From Nocardia suismassiliense (lineage in GTDB: Bacteria > Actinomycetota > Actinomycetes > Mycobacteriales > Mycobacteriaceae), in contig NZ_LT985361.1 of NCBI RefSeq assembly GCF_900269665.1, positions 6,538,400 to 6,602,399 of the forward strand: a stretch of 64,000 bases of DNA, written 5' to 3'. Under the pieces are notes generated by a model. The model did not search any database. It was not told the origin of the DNA and saw only the letters and a list, made by a program, of their open reading frames with translations. Of the stretch, positions 1 to 8,456 are shown in pieces. The position numbers and the translations under genes were made by a program. The number at the start of each line of letters is the position of its first letter. Position 1 is the stretch's first letter.

Positions 1-242
1 TCCCCGCCCTGGCCCGCACCCCCACCGGCATTCGCATCCACACCGCTGGCACCCCCACCGTCCGCACCGCCATCGTCCGCTCCCGGATCAGACCCACCTG
101 CGCTGCTGCTGGCCGCACCCGCACTCGCGTCCGCCACGCCCGCACCCTGGCCAGCCGCTCTCACACCCCGACCGAATGCACTCGGCCCCTGATCGCCCGC
201 ACCCTGCGGAACAGTCCTCTCCGGCAGCGCACGTTCGTCCAT
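1..242 (-). CDS. N-terminal part of an unidentified Gly/Ala/Ser-rich protein (cut by window edge)
   Basis: An open frame starts at an ATG (242-240) and runs without a stop to position 1, giving 80 codons. The translation begins MDERALPERTVPQGAGDQG and continues as a low-complexity stretch rich in Gly, Ala, Ser and Asp. No domain is visible in this part, so the function is unknown. It is divergent from the MFS transporter, with a palindrome (241-266) over the start region. A regulator would fit that arrangement, but that is inference only. The rest of the gene lies outside the window. Low-complexity high-GC sequence can stay open by chance, so confidence is moderate. Confidence 0.4.
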   Translation of the reverse strand, partial: MDERALPERTVPQGAGDQGPSAFGRGVRAAGQGAGVADASAGAASSSAGGSDPGADDGGADGGGASGVDANAGGGAGQGG

Positions 243-266
243 GCATCAAGCGTATACATGGTGCAT
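241..266. promoter_or_regulatory. imperfect palindrome between divergent genes, candidate operator
   Basis: The arms ATGCATCA (241-248) and TGGTGCAT (259-266) pair at 7 of 8 positions around a spacer with GTATAC at its centre. The spacer also holds a TATACA -10-like hexamer (253-258). The site overlaps the minus-strand start and the most upstream possible start of the MFS gene, which favours the downstream GTG at 312 as the MFS start. Confidence 0.35.
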
Positions 267-311
267 AGAAAGCATTTAACAGACGCCGGAACGAACCGTA
301 CGGTCGCTGGA

Positions 312-1445
312 GTGACCGTTACTCGCACCCACCCACCGCGCAGCGGTCTCGCCCCCGCCTTCGCGGCCGCCGCCGGGTTGGCAGCCGCGATGGGCGTCGG
401 CCGATTCGTCTACACGCCCCTGCTGCCGATCATGGTGGACGCGCACCAGATCAGCACCCATGACGGCGCGGTGATCGCGACCGCCAACTACGCGGGTTAT
501 CTCCTCGGCGCCATCCTGCTGACCCGATGGCCGGAACTGAACAGTCGCAACACTTTCCGCATCTCCGCCGCCCTGCTGATCGTCAGCGAGGTCTTGATGG
601 CCGTGCCCGCGCCGACGCTGTTCCCCGCCGCGCTGCGCCTGATCGCCGGCGTCACCAGCGCCGTCGTCTTCGTCGCCTGCGCCGGGGTGGCCGCCAGACC
701 AGGCAGCAGCCGGGATGCGGCCGGAATCGCTTTCGGCGGAATCGGATTCGGGATCGCGCTCACCGGGGTGCTGGTGTTGGTGGTGCGGCCGTTCCTGGGG
801 TGGCAGAGCATGTGGCTGGTCTCCGCCGTGCTCACCGGAGTATTGCTCTCACCCGCGTTGCGGCTCGATATCCAGCCGGGCCGGCGTGCGGGCAAGGCCA
901 CCATCCGGTCGCGGGGTGCGTGGCGGGCGCTGCTCGTCGCCTATTTCCTGGAAGGTGTCGGCTACATCGTGATCGGCACGTTTCTGGTCGCCGCGGTCAG
1001 TGACCAGCGCGGCCCGGTGGTCGGCTCGGCGATCTGGGTGGTGGTCGGCGTGGCCGCGGTGCCCGCCACGGTGCTGTGGGGTGTCGCGGCGCGCCGCTGG
1101 GCGCCCGCCATAGCCATGCCGATCGCCCTAGTGGCGCAATGCGTTTCGGCGGTGCTGCCCGCCGTCTCGACCGCCGTGTGGCCCGCCGTGCTCTCGGCGG
1201 CGCTGTTCGGCGCGACGTTCCTCGGCATAGTGATGCTGGCGATGCGGATCGGCGGTGAGCTGTCCGATGGTGGCGCTGCGGCGCCGCTCACCGCCGTTTA
1301 TGGTGCGGGGCAGATGCTCGGTCCGTTGGTGGTGGCGCCGGTGATCGGCGACAGTTATCCGGCCGCGTTCGTCATCGCCGCCCTGGTGCTGGCGGCTGCG
1401 ACGATCGCGGCCGGTATGGTGACGCGCCTGATCAGGCGAACTTGA
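312..1445 (+). CDS. YbfB/YjiJ family MFS transporter
   Basis: About 377 residues with some ten to twelve hydrophobic segments. The N-terminal signature (GLAAAMGVGRFVYTPLLPIM) is typical of the YbfB/YjiJ branch of the major facilitator superfamily, which are inner-membrane exporters of unknown substrate. GTG 312 was chosen because the alternative ATG at 258 lies inside a palindromic, promoter-like sequence; the 258 start would add 18 residues. The last 14 bases overlap the 3' end of convergent secG (1432-1445). The family assignment is good; the substrate cannot be read from sequence. Confidence 0.8.
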   Translation: MTVTRTHPPRSGLAPAFAAAAGLAAAMGVGRFVYTPLLPIMVDAHQISTHDGAVIATANYAGYLLGAILLTRWPELNSRNTFRISAALLIVSEVLMAVPAPTLFPAALRLIAGVTSAVVFVACAGVAARPGSSRDAAGIAFGGIGFGIALTGVLVLVVRPFLGWQSMWLVSAVLTGVLLSPALRLDIQPGRRAGKATIRSRGAWRALLVAYFLEGVGYIVIGTFLVAAVSDQRGPVVGSAIWVVVGVAAVPATVLWGVAARRWAPAIAMPIALVAQCVSAVLPAVSTAVWPAVLSAALFGATFLGIVMLAMRIGGELSDGGAAAPLTAVYGAGQMLGPLVVAPVIGDSYPAAFVIAALVLAAATIAAGMVTRLIRRT

Positions 1446-1665
1446 TCTCCAAGCCGATGCCGAGGATCGCGCTGACCCAGACCAGGCCGGTGAAAATAGT
1501 GATTCGGTCGAGGTTCTTCTCCACAACGGTCGAGCCGGAGAGGCTGGACTGCACACCACCGCCGAACAGGCTGGACAGACCTCCACCCTTGGCGCGGTGC
1601 AGCAGCACCAGCAGCACCAGCAGCAAGCTGGTGATGATCAGGAGGATATCGAGGAACATCCGCAT
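1432..1665 (-). CDS. secG: preprotein translocase subunit SecG
   Basis: A 77-residue protein with two hydrophobic segments (about residues 3-20 and 53-75) separated by a Gly-rich loop (AKGGGLSSLFGGG), the hallmark of SecG. It is the accessory subunit of the SecYEG channel in the cytoplasmic membrane. ATG 1665 was chosen; a second ATG two codons later (1659) is equally possible because no strong ribosome site precedes either. In related genomes secG follows gap-pgk-tpiA. Here it is about 6.8 kb beyond tpiA, separated by an accessory block. It overlaps the convergent MFS gene by 14 bases. Confidence 0.9.
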   Translation of the reverse strand: MRMFLDILLIITSLLLVLLVLLHRAKGGGLSSLFGGGVQSSLSGSTVVEKNLDRITIFTGLVWVSAILGIGLEIKFA

Positions 1666-1727
1666 GCCCGACAGTGTATGCGGACGATCGGATCCCACCG
1701 AATCAGGCACTCGGAAACGTCGATCCC

Positions 1728-1791
1728 AGGCCCTGTGTCGAAGTCCGGCCGGATGCATCGAGGCGCCGGATGGGACTTCGACACAGGGCCT
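1728..1791. terminator. 19-bp perfect inverted repeat, probable terminator of the MFS-ABM gene
   Basis: Arms 1728-1746 and 1773-1791 are perfect reverse complements (left arm AGGCCCTGTGTCGAAGTCC) with a 26-base loop. The loop itself contains a direct repeat, GCCGGATG. The distal arm includes the stop codon of the minus-strand transporter, and the stem lies between it and secG. No T-run follows, which is usual in actinobacterial hairpin terminators. The stem is unusually long, so a small mobile palindrome is an alternative. Confidence 0.5.
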
Positions 1792-3385
1792 AGGGTGGCA
1801 GGATCGCGACCAGGTGGGTCACCTCGTCCTCGCCGATGGTGAATTTCGACGCCTCCTGCTCGCGGATCTGGTCCTGAGCGGTGAGTCTGACCTGGTGCTG
1901 GTGCATGTGCTCGGCCCAGGAGCGCACGACGAACGCCTCGACATAGCGGTCCAGCACACCGACGTCGCGGTACAGCCGCCACTCCATCGCACCGGTGCGT
2001 TGCCGGGAACGGCCGACGAACGCCATGGCGGTCATGAACTCCTCGACGTTCTCCGGCGGGACATCGTAGGCGCGCAACACCATGACCGGTCCGTCGGCGG
2101 CGTCGGGTTCGACAACGAGCTGCGGTTCCGGCCAGAACGCCGACGGAGTCTGATCGAGGGTCTCGGCGTTGTGACTGATCGGCAGCCAGACCGTGCTCAC
2201 CGCGCACAGCGCGAGCAGTGCCGCGGCGATCAGCAGGGCTTTGACCGGTCCGGCGGCACCGGCGACCACACCCCAGACCAGCGAGCCGATCGCCTGCCCA
2301 CCCATGAACACCAGCAGATAAACCGACAGCCCGCGCGCCCGGACCCACGCGGGCAGCAGCAACTGCATGGTCGAGTTCATCGTGGACATTGCGAGCAACC
2401 AGGCGAAACCCGCGAACACCAGCAACACCAGCACGACCGGCACCACGTGCAGCACCGCCGCGGCCGCCGTCGCGACGCCGAACAGCACGGCGGCCGTGGT
2501 CAACCGCTGGGTCGGCGTGAGCAGCAGGCGCAGCCGCGACAGGCCGACGGCACCGAGCACCGCGCCGACACCGAGCGCGGCGAGCATCAAGCCGTAACCC
2601 GACGAAGACAGCCCGAGCTCGTCGCGCGCGATCACCGGCAGCAGCGCCCACAGCGCGCTGGCCGGAGCGATGAACAGGATGGAGCGCAGCAGCACCCGCC
2701 GGATCGCGGGCGCCGCCTTGATGAACCGCGTCCCGGCCTGCAACGCCGCCAGCGGGCGTTCGCTCGGCAGCTGCCGATCCGTGGCCGGCCTGCGCCAGAC
2801 CCCGAGCACCACCACGATGCCGATGAACGACACCGCGTTGAGCGCGAACACCAGCGTCGGCCCGGACAGCGAGACCAGCACACCCGCGATCGCCGGCCCT
2901 ACCGCCCGCCCGATATTGATGCTCATGCTGCCCAGCGCGGCCGCCGACGGAATCTGTTCGCGCGGAACCAGTTCCGGCTGGATCGCCTGCCACGCGGGCC
3001 CGGTGAGCGCCTGACCGCAGCCGAGCAGGAACAGCAAGGTGAGCAGCACGGCCGGCGTGGTGTGCCCCGTCGCCGTCGAGATCGCCAGCACCGTCGCGAG
3101 GATCGCCATGGTCGACTGCGCACCCAGCAACAGCCTGCGCCGATCCACCAGATCGGCGATCACGCCGGACGGAATAGCCAGCAGCATCACCGGCAGCGTG
3201 ATCGCCGTCTGCACGAACGACACCAGGACCGCGGCGTTCGGCTCGTCCACCAGAATCCACTGCGCGCCGACGGTCTGCATCCAGGTGCCCAGGTTGGACA
3301 CCAATTGCGCGATCCAGAGGGCGCGATACACCTTCGACCGCAGGGGCGCCCAGGTAGAGACAGGGGTGTTGGCCGCAGTGATCAC
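1790..3385 (-). CDS. MFS_3 (EntS-like) exporter fused to a C-terminal ABM domain
   Basis: A 531-residue protein. Residues 1-410 carry about twelve membrane segments of the MFS_3 type (N-terminal SKVYRALWIAQLVSNLGTWM), the branch that includes enterobactin and siderophore exporters. Residues 425-531 are soluble and resemble antibiotic-biosynthesis-monooxygenase (ABM) dimeric alpha-beta barrels (VMVLRAYDVPPENVEEFMTA, then EWRLYRDV and RYVEAFVVRSW). This fusion recurs in actinobacteria. GTG 3385 is the start. A candidate DtxR/IdeR box lies just upstream (3391-3409), which would fit iron-dependent control. Export of a siderophore or other small molecule is inference. Confidence 0.8.
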   Translation of the reverse strand: MITAANTPVSTWAPLRSKVYRALWIAQLVSNLGTWMQTVGAQWILVDEPNAAVLVSFVQTAITLPVMLLAIPSGVIADLVDRRRLLLGAQSTMAILATVLAISTATGHTTPAVLLTLLFLLGCGQALTGPAWQAIQPELVPREQIPSAAALGSMSINIGRAVGPAIAGVLVSLSGPTLVFALNAVSFIGIVVVLGVWRRPATDRQLPSERPLAALQAGTRFIKAAPAIRRVLLRSILFIAPASALWALLPVIARDELGLSSSGYGLMLAALGVGAVLGAVGLSRLRLLLTPTQRLTTAAVLFGVATAAAAVLHVVPVVLVLLVFAGFAWLLAMSTMNSTMQLLLPAWVRARGLSVYLLVFMGGQAIGSLVWGVVAGAAGPVKALLIAAALLALCAVSTVWLPISHNAETLDQTPSAFWPEPQLVVEPDAADGPVMVLRAYDVPPENVEEFMTAMAFVGRSRQRTGAMEWRLYRDVGVLDRYVEAFVVRSWAEHMHQHQVRLTAQDQIREQEASKFTIGEDEVTHLVAILPP

Positions 3386-3390
3386 TTACC

Positions 3391-3409
3391 GAAGCTTAGG
3401 CTCACCCGT
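3391..3409. promoter_or_regulatory. candidate iron box (DtxR/IdeR type)
   Basis: The core TTAGGCTCACC (3396-3406) matches TTAGGCTAACC, the centre of the DtxR/IdeR consensus, at 10 of 11 positions; the flanks match poorly (about 12 of 19 overall). It sits directly upstream of the GTG start of an exporter of the siderophore-export type. The match is suggestive only. Confidence 0.35.
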
Positions 3410-3421
3410 CGCTCCAGGTAT

Positions 3422-3652
3422 TCAGGCGAGACCGGGCGCCGCCGAAGTAGCCATGACAGCGCCGATGATCTCGTGGCTGGTCTGCGGGGCGCACTGCGGA
3501 TTACCCTGCGCGTCCGACAGCGGGGTTCGCGCGGCGGCCATGGATTGCGCCCCCGCCATGAGCTCCCGCCCCTCTAGTACGGCTGCCACAAAAGCAGTGT
3601 TGGCGGCCGTGAACCCGTGGGCAACTCCGCCGATATCCGGCAAGTTGCCCAC
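3422..3652 (-). CDS. hypothetical small protein
   Basis: A 76-codon frame (GTG start, GNLPDIGGVAHGFTAANTAF...) lies about 30 bases downstream of the EamA gene on the same strand. Its third-position GC is about three quarters, lower than neighbouring genes but above random expectation. No family, signal peptide or membrane segment was recognised. It could be a real small gene, a decayed remnant or a chance frame. Confidence 0.25.
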   Translation of the reverse strand: MGNLPDIGGVAHGFTAANTAFVAAVLEGRELMAGAQSMAAARTPLSDAQGNPQCAPQTSHEIIGAVMATSAAPGLA

Positions 3653-3685
3653 TCGCTCAGGAATCGGCCGCCTCCACGTATCCGG

Positions 3686-4594
3686 CTACTCCACGTCGGT
3701 GGGGCGCGACTCGTTGGCGGCGAGGAGGAGGGCGGCGGTCAGTAGCGCGCCACCCATCATGCCCAGCGGGGTCAATCGCTCACCGAGGACTATCGCCGCG
3801 AGGACCGCACCGGTGAGCGGTTCGAGCAGGGCGAGGACCGCGGCGGTGCCGGGGCCCGCGTCGGGCAAGCCACGGAAGTACAGCGTGTAGGCGACCGCGG
3901 TCGGCACGAGTCCGAGTGCTGCGAGCAACGCGAGGCTGCCCGCGTTCGGCTCGAAGGTGATACCGGTGGTCAGCGCCAGGGGCATGAGTAGTACTGCACC
4001 GCCGGTGAATCCGAGACCGGTGGTGGTCATCGCATCGAGCCCCGGTATCGGCCGGGCGCTGATCACGGTGACCGCAGCGAACGCGCCGGCCGCCGCGACG
4101 GCGAGGGCGGCACCGGCAAGCAGCCCGGTGGCGTGCAAGTCATCGGACGGCACACCGACCAGCAATGCGAGTCCGGCCAGCGCGAGCCCGATCGTCGCCG
4201 CGCGCCTGCGGTCGACGGCGCGGCGGCCGGTGACCTGCTCCAGCAGTGCCACCATCACCGGCGACGCACCGATGGTGAGCAAGGTGGCGACGCTGACCGA
4301 TGATGCCGCGACCGCCCCGAAATAACACGCCTGGAAGGTCGCGGCGAGAGCGGCAACCGCGCCGATCCTGCGCCAGGCCAGCAGATTTCGCGGCAATGGA
4401 CGCCGGGTCAGCGCGAGTAGCGCGACGAGCAGCAGCCCGCCGACGGCAAGGCGGCAGGTGGCCACCGCGACGGGTGACAATCCGGTGGCACGACCGAGCA
4501 GCGTGCCGAGCAAACCGCCGGTGCCCCACAGCATTCCGGCGCCGACAAGGTAGACCAGCCCGGAACGGCCGGTCGTGGACAGAGATATGGACAT
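3686..4594 (-). CDS. EamA/DMT family transporter
   Basis: A 302-residue protein with ten hydrophobic helices arranged as two EamA repeats (about 10-145 and 160-295). Motifs typical of the family are present: GTGGLLGTLLGRATG near the start and LLEPLTGAVLAAIVLGERLT in the second repeat. These are cytoplasmic-membrane drug/metabolite transporters, often amino-acid or metabolite exporters. ATG 4594 was chosen because the family begins here and AGGAG lies upstream (4606-4610); a longer frame to 4675 adds 27 unlikely residues. The substrate is unknown. Confidence 0.85.
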   Translation of the reverse strand: MSISLSTTGRSGLVYLVGAGMLWGTGGLLGTLLGRATGLSPVAVATCRLAVGGLLLVALLALTRRPLPRNLLAWRRIGAVAALAATFQACYFGAVAASSVSVATLLTIGASPVMVALLEQVTGRRAVDRRRAATIGLALAGLALLVGVPSDDLHATGLLAGAALAVAAAGAFAAVTVISARPIPGLDAMTTTGLGFTGGAVLLMPLALTTGITFEPNAGSLALLAALGLVPTAVAYTLYFRGLPDAGPGTAAVLALLEPLTGAVLAAIVLGERLTPLGMMGGALLTAALLLAANESRPTDVE

Positions 4595-4793
4595 GAAGGA
4601 TTCGCGCTCCTGCGACAGAGAGGGATGGGGTCGCGGAAGCGAGGTGCACAACGAATGCCGAAGAGACGCACTCACCTATCCAGGTGGCGCGCTGACTGCT
4701 ACACCTCGCTCAGGAGGCGGGCGGCGGTGTGATCGGAAAGCATCGGTGCACGCGGCCGATCCTAGTGCCCGGCGGCATGCCGTGTCGCTCGGG

Positions 4794-5321
4794 TTATTTG
4801 CCGAACTCGCGCAGCAGCGGATCGGCGGCGATCCGGGCGGCGGTGCCGGCGTCCGGCGGATAGGGCTTGGCCCGAACGATCCACTCGCGACGCAACTCGG
4901 GGATGGTCACCTGGAGTTCGTCCCACTCCGAGGTCAGCTGACCGGTCCAGTCCATCTGTTCGGGACCGTCGAGGAATCCGATGGTGTAGCCGAGATAGTC
5001 GTTCCACACCGCGTACGAAGTGGCGAGTGTCAGCTCATCCGGCACGTCGAGCTTCAGCAACCACCGACCGTGCGCCCACTCATGATCTCCCAGTAGCGAA
5101 TTGGCCGTGCGACGAATGGCGGACCTGCGCAGACCACGGCCGGGCCAGCACCACACCGGCGGCGCGTCCCCGCAATCGATGCCGCGCCTTGCCATTTCGG
5201 CAGCGATGATCCCGAAACCCGGTCGCAGGTTCGGCGAAATGAGCTCCCAGCTCGCACGATACGAGCCGTTCGCCCGCACCGCGGCGACCACCTCGGGCGC
5301 CTGTAAGGTCCATAGCCTCAT
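4794..5321 (-). CDS. DUF3841 domain-containing protein
   Basis: A 175-residue soluble protein starting MRLWTLQAPEVV, with the Trp-rich pattern of DUF3841 (WCWPGRGLRRSAIRR, then LLGDHEWAHGRWLLKLDVPD, and a central WNDYLGY). The function of the family is unknown. There is no signal peptide or membrane segment. It lies 9 bases downstream of the TetR gene stop on the same strand, so the two may be co-transcribed. The assignment is from recalled family patterns. Confidence 0.7.
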   Translation of the reverse strand: MRLWTLQAPEVVAAVRANGSYRASWELISPNLRPGFGIIAAEMARRGIDCGDAPPVWCWPGRGLRRSAIRRTANSLLGDHEWAHGRWLLKLDVPDELTLATSYAVWNDYLGYTIGFLDGPEQMDWTGQLTSEWDELQVTIPELRREWIVRAKPYPPDAGTAARIAADPLLREFGK

Positions 5322-5330
5322 CCGGTCGAC

Positions 5331-5960
5331 CTACTCATCGACCGCCTCGGCGTAGTTCTGCATCATGTCCTCGATCAGCCGCAGCACCGCTTCGTCGAGT
5401 TCCGGACGCTGGTACACCCCGCGCACCACCGCCTGACCCGAAAACAGATGCAGCGCAAGGAAGAACAGCGGCTCACGCAGTCGCTGCGGATACCTGCTCA
5501 GCACCCCGGTGCGCTCGACCGCGGCCACGATCTCGTCGTAGTAGTTCTCCACCGTCGGCGCGATCCTGGCCCGCAGCTCGGCGTCCGAGCGGGCCGCGAG
5601 ATAGATCTCGCGCAACGCGTGGGTGATGTTGTCCGACTGCGCCGCCTGCAGGAAACGCAACGCCGTATCGAGCGAATCCGCTTGATCCCCAAGCTGTTCC
5701 ATCACCCCGGTGAACGCGGCGGTCTGCCGCGTGACGATCTCCTCGGCGGTGCGCACGATCAGATCGAGCCTGCTGTCGAACTGCCGGAACATGGCCCCGA
5801 CGGACAGCCCGGCGCGCCCGCAGATCTCCTGCACGGTGGTGCGCTGATAGCCCACCTCGCCGATCGCGGCGATGGTCGCTTCGATCAGCTTGCCGACGGT
5901 GGCGGCGCGGCGTTCCTGCTGCGTCCGGCGTGGACGCGATATTTCGGCGCTCCCGGTCAT
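5331..5960 (-). CDS. TetR/AcrR family transcriptional regulator
   Basis: A 209-residue protein. The N-terminal helix-turn-helix spans about residues 20-66 (TTVQEICGRAGLSVGAMFRQF), followed by an all-helical ligand-binding region. The gene is divergent from the secreted lipase at 6131 with a 170-bp intergenic region, so the lipase and its own operon are the natural candidate targets. No strong palindrome was recognised between them. Confidence 0.85.
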   Translation of the reverse strand: MTGSAEISRPRRTQQERRAATVGKLIEATIAAIGEVGYQRTTVQEICGRAGLSVGAMFRQFDSRLDLIVRTAEEIVTRQTAAFTGVMEQLGDQADSLDTALRFLQAAQSDNITHALREIYLAARSDAELRARIAPTVENYYDEIVAAVERTGVLSRYPQRLREPLFFLALHLFSGQAVVRGVYQRPELDEAVLRLIEDMMQNYAEAVDE

Positions 5961-6017
5961 GTTTACCCATCCTGCCCGGCCGGTCCGGCAGCCACTGTCA
6001 TCGGGTCAGCGTGATCG

Positions 6018-6047
6018 TTGACACAGCGTCGAACGGCACTCTACAGT
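6018..6047 (+). promoter_or_regulatory. SigA-type promoter of the secreted lipase gene
   Basis: A perfect -35 TTGACA (6018-6023), an 18-base spacer and the -10 TACAGT (6042-6047). This places transcription start near 6054, about 75 bases before the lipase ATG, which has a clear GAGGAG ribosome site. Confidence 0.5.
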
Positions 6048-6130
6048 CGACCCGCCAGTTAGGAAACAGTCGCTCTCTTTTCTGCCCGAGAGCCCGGCGC
6101 GCAGCGCTGCGTTATGTCGAGGAGTTCCAA

Positions 6131-7552
6131 ATGAAGATGGGCACCGCTACGGGCACCAAGAGGGTGGTCGCGCACGTTTGCCTGGTACTGACCGCGGGCT
6201 TGACCGTCGCGGTGTGCCCCGCGATGGCCGGCGTCGCGCAGGCCGAGCCGGTGGCGGTCGCCCCGCCGCTCCCCTTCCCGCTGCCACCCGCTCCGCCGTA
6301 CCTCGATCCGGGTTTCTACAACCCCGATCCAGGCAAGGTCGCCGCGGCACAGCCCGGTGAGATCCTGGCGGCCAGGCAGGTCAACCTCGCGAATTTCTTC
6401 CTGATCCCGCTCAATGTGCGGGCCTGGCAGTTGTCCTTGCGCAGCACCAATACCCGCGGCGAACCGATCGCGGCGGTCGCCACCGTCATCGTGCCGCACC
6501 GCCCGTCCCCCACCCCGGACCGGAATCTGGTCGCCTTCCAGTTCGCCGAGGACTCGCTCTCGGTGAACTGCGCACCGTCCTACGTCTTGCAGATGGGGTC
6601 GCTGCCCAACCCGACGAACCCGGTGATCTCCGCGGAGTTCATCGAGGTCCAGGCCATGCTGCAACTCGGCCACGCGGTCGTGGTGCCCGACCACCAGGGC
6701 CCGAACGCGGCCTACGCGGCCGGACCGCTCGGCGCCCGCATCACCTTGGATTCGATCCGGGCCGCCGAGAACTTCGACCAGGCGGGCCTGCCCGGAGCGG
6801 CCACCCGGACCGCGCTGTGGGGCTATTCGGGCGGCGCCATCCCGACCGCGCACGCGGCCGAGCTGCAACCCACCTACGCACCGGAGCTCAACATCGTGGG
6901 TTCCGCGGTCGGCGGCCTGCTCGCCGATCTGCGCATGAGCCTCGACTACAACAACGGCACGTCGACCTTCGGCGGCGCGGTACTCGGTGGATTGTTCGGT
7001 GTCGCACGCGAATACCCGGTGCTGGACCGATTCATCGACCAGTACATGAACCCGCTCGGCAAGGCGGTGCGGGTGGTGCACGAAGGTCAGTGCGTCGCTT
7101 TGCAATTCGCGGCCTTCCCCTTCGTGAACATCAAGGGCCTGTTCAACTACCCCGGCGGCGATCCGATGACCGCACCCGAATTGCAGCCACTGCTGGACGA
7201 GATGACCCTCGGTCGGCGCGGCACTCCCCCGTTCCCGCTCTACATCTACGAGGCGCCGCTCGACGAGGCGATGCCGATCAACGCGGTCAACAAGCTGTAC
7301 GACACCTACTGCAAGGATCCGAACGCGCAGGTCGCCTACACCAGGGAGATCATCAGCGAGCACGGCATCGCCGCCGTCTCCGGCGCAGGCTCGGCCGCGA
7401 TGTGGCTCAACGATCGGCTCAACGGCGTGCCCGCGCCGCAGGGCTGCAGCAATCGGGATGTGCCGTTGCAGATCCTGGATCCCGGCGCCTTCGCCGCGTT
7501 CGCCAACGCCATCGGCCAGACCCTCGCGTCGGCTCTCGGCATGCCGGTCTGA
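6131..7552 (+). CDS. secreted LIP-family lipase
   Basis: A 473-residue protein. A signal peptide of about 36 residues ends at VAQAEP, followed by a Pro-rich segment (PPLPFPLPPAPPY) and the LIP-family alpha/beta hydrolase fold (PF03583). The nucleophile elbow GYSGG puts the catalytic Ser at about residue 233. The DHQGPNAAYAAG segment is also typical of LIP lipases. ATG 6131 was chosen for its GAGGAG site and the immediate signal peptide; the frame is open further upstream but would overlap the divergent TetR gene. Such enzymes are exported and hydrolyse lipids or esters outside the cell. A META-domain lipoprotein gene follows 48 bases later. Confidence 0.9.
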   Translation: MKMGTATGTKRVVAHVCLVLTAGLTVAVCPAMAGVAQAEPVAVAPPLPFPLPPAPPYLDPGFYNPDPGKVAAAQPGEILAARQVNLANFFLIPLNVRAWQLSLRSTNTRGEPIAAVATVIVPHRPSPTPDRNLVAFQFAEDSLSVNCAPSYVLQMGSLPNPTNPVISAEFIEVQAMLQLGHAVVVPDHQGPNAAYAAGPLGARITLDSIRAAENFDQAGLPGAATRTALWGYSGGAIPTAHAAELQPTYAPELNIVGSAVGGLLADLRMSLDYNNGTSTFGGAVLGGLFGVAREYPVLDRFIDQYMNPLGKAVRVVHEGQCVALQFAAFPFVNIKGLFNYPGGDPMTAPELQPLLDEMTLGRRGTPPFPLYIYEAPLDEAMPINAVNKLYDTYCKDPNAQVAYTREIISEHGIAAVSGAGSAAMWLNDRLNGVPAPQGCSNRDVPLQILDPGAFAAFANAIGQTLASALGMPV

Positions 7553-7600
7553 CCTGCCGAAAACCCGGCCGAACCGCACGACATCGGTACCATCGCCGTC

Positions 7601-8383
7601 ATGGCGGCTAATTTCGTGCGGTTCGGCCCGATCGTTGCCCTGGCACTGCTCGCGGCCACTGCCTGTTCGAGCGGCGACTCCGACTCGAAGCCGGCCGAGC
7701 CCGGCCTGGTCGGCCGCACCTTCCTCTCCACCGAGGTGGAGGGCGCGCCGATTCCCGGCGGCGGACCGCTGACGCTCACCTTCAAGGACGACCGCATCGC
7801 CGCGGACGCGGGCTGCAACTCGCACTCCGGCGTAGTCGCGCTCGATGACCACAAGCTGCACGTGTCCGGTCTGGCGAGCACCCTGATGGCCTGTCCCGGT
7901 GATCGGGAGGGCGCCGACGAATGGCTCAGCGGCCTACTGAATTCCGACCCTGCCTGGCAGCTCGACGGCGCGAAGCTCACCGTGAAAAACGACAACCTCA
8001 CGGTGCACCTGCTGGACAAGAAGGTCGCCAAGCCGGACAAGCCGATCAAGGGCACCACTTGGATCGTCACCGCCCTCATCACCCCCGACGCCCAAATGCG
8101 TTCCCAGACAATCGATGAGGTGAAGCCCACGCTGACCATCGCCGAGGACGGCAGCGTCTCCGGTAGTGCTGGCTGCAACCGGATGACCGGTCGCGCAACG
8201 GGTCCCGACACCGAACTCACCTTCCAGGTCGGCACCACGAAGATGCTGTGCTCCCCCGAGGTGATGGAGGTCGAGCAGGCGGTGCTGAAAGTGTTGGACG
8301 GCAAGACAACCGCGACCGTCGACGCCGATGTGCTGACCCTCCGCAATGCCAACGGCAACGGACTCACCCTGCACGCGGAGTAA
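7601..8383 (+). CDS. META-domain lipoprotein (two META repeats)
   Basis: A 260-residue protein. The N-terminal hydrophobic segment ends in a lipobox-like AATAC with Cys22 as the probable lipidation site. Two META (DUF306) domains follow, about 35-130 and 145-258, each with the GCN signature (AGCNSHSG and AGCNRMTG). META proteins are envelope or periplasmic beta-rich proteins, linked in some bacteria to heat-shock or motility phenotypes. Here the role is unknown. It is probably co-transcribed with the lipase and ends at a strong bidirectional hairpin. Confidence 0.8.
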   Translation: MAANFVRFGPIVALALLAATACSSGDSDSKPAEPGLVGRTFLSTEVEGAPIPGGGPLTLTFKDDRIAADAGCNSHSGVVALDDHKLHVSGLASTLMACPGDREGADEWLSGLLNSDPAWQLDGAKLTVKNDNLTVHLLDKKVAKPDKPIKGTTWIVTALITPDAQMRSQTIDEVKPTLTIAEDGSVSGSAGCNRMTGRATGPDTELTFQVGTTKMLCSPEVMEVEQAVLKVLDGKTTATVDADVLTLRNANGNGLTLHAE

Positions 8384-8404
8384 ATCGGGTCCCGCTCACA
8401 ACGC

Positions 8405-8444
8405 AGCAGAGCCGGGCAACGCTCTCGCGATGCCCGGCTCTGCT
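8405..8444. terminator. bidirectional terminator hairpin
   Basis: A 14-bp perfect stem (8405-8418 with 8431-8444; AGCAGAGCCGGGCA) around a 12-base loop, located between the convergent ends of the META lipoprotein gene and tpiA. Confidence 0.75.
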
Positions 8445-8456
8445 CCGTGAAAACGG

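Noticed and set aside
5930..6130. Longer N-terminus for the secreted lipase starting at 5930
   Set aside because: It would overlap the divergent TetR gene and hide the signal peptide; the ATG at 6131 has a proper ribosome site.
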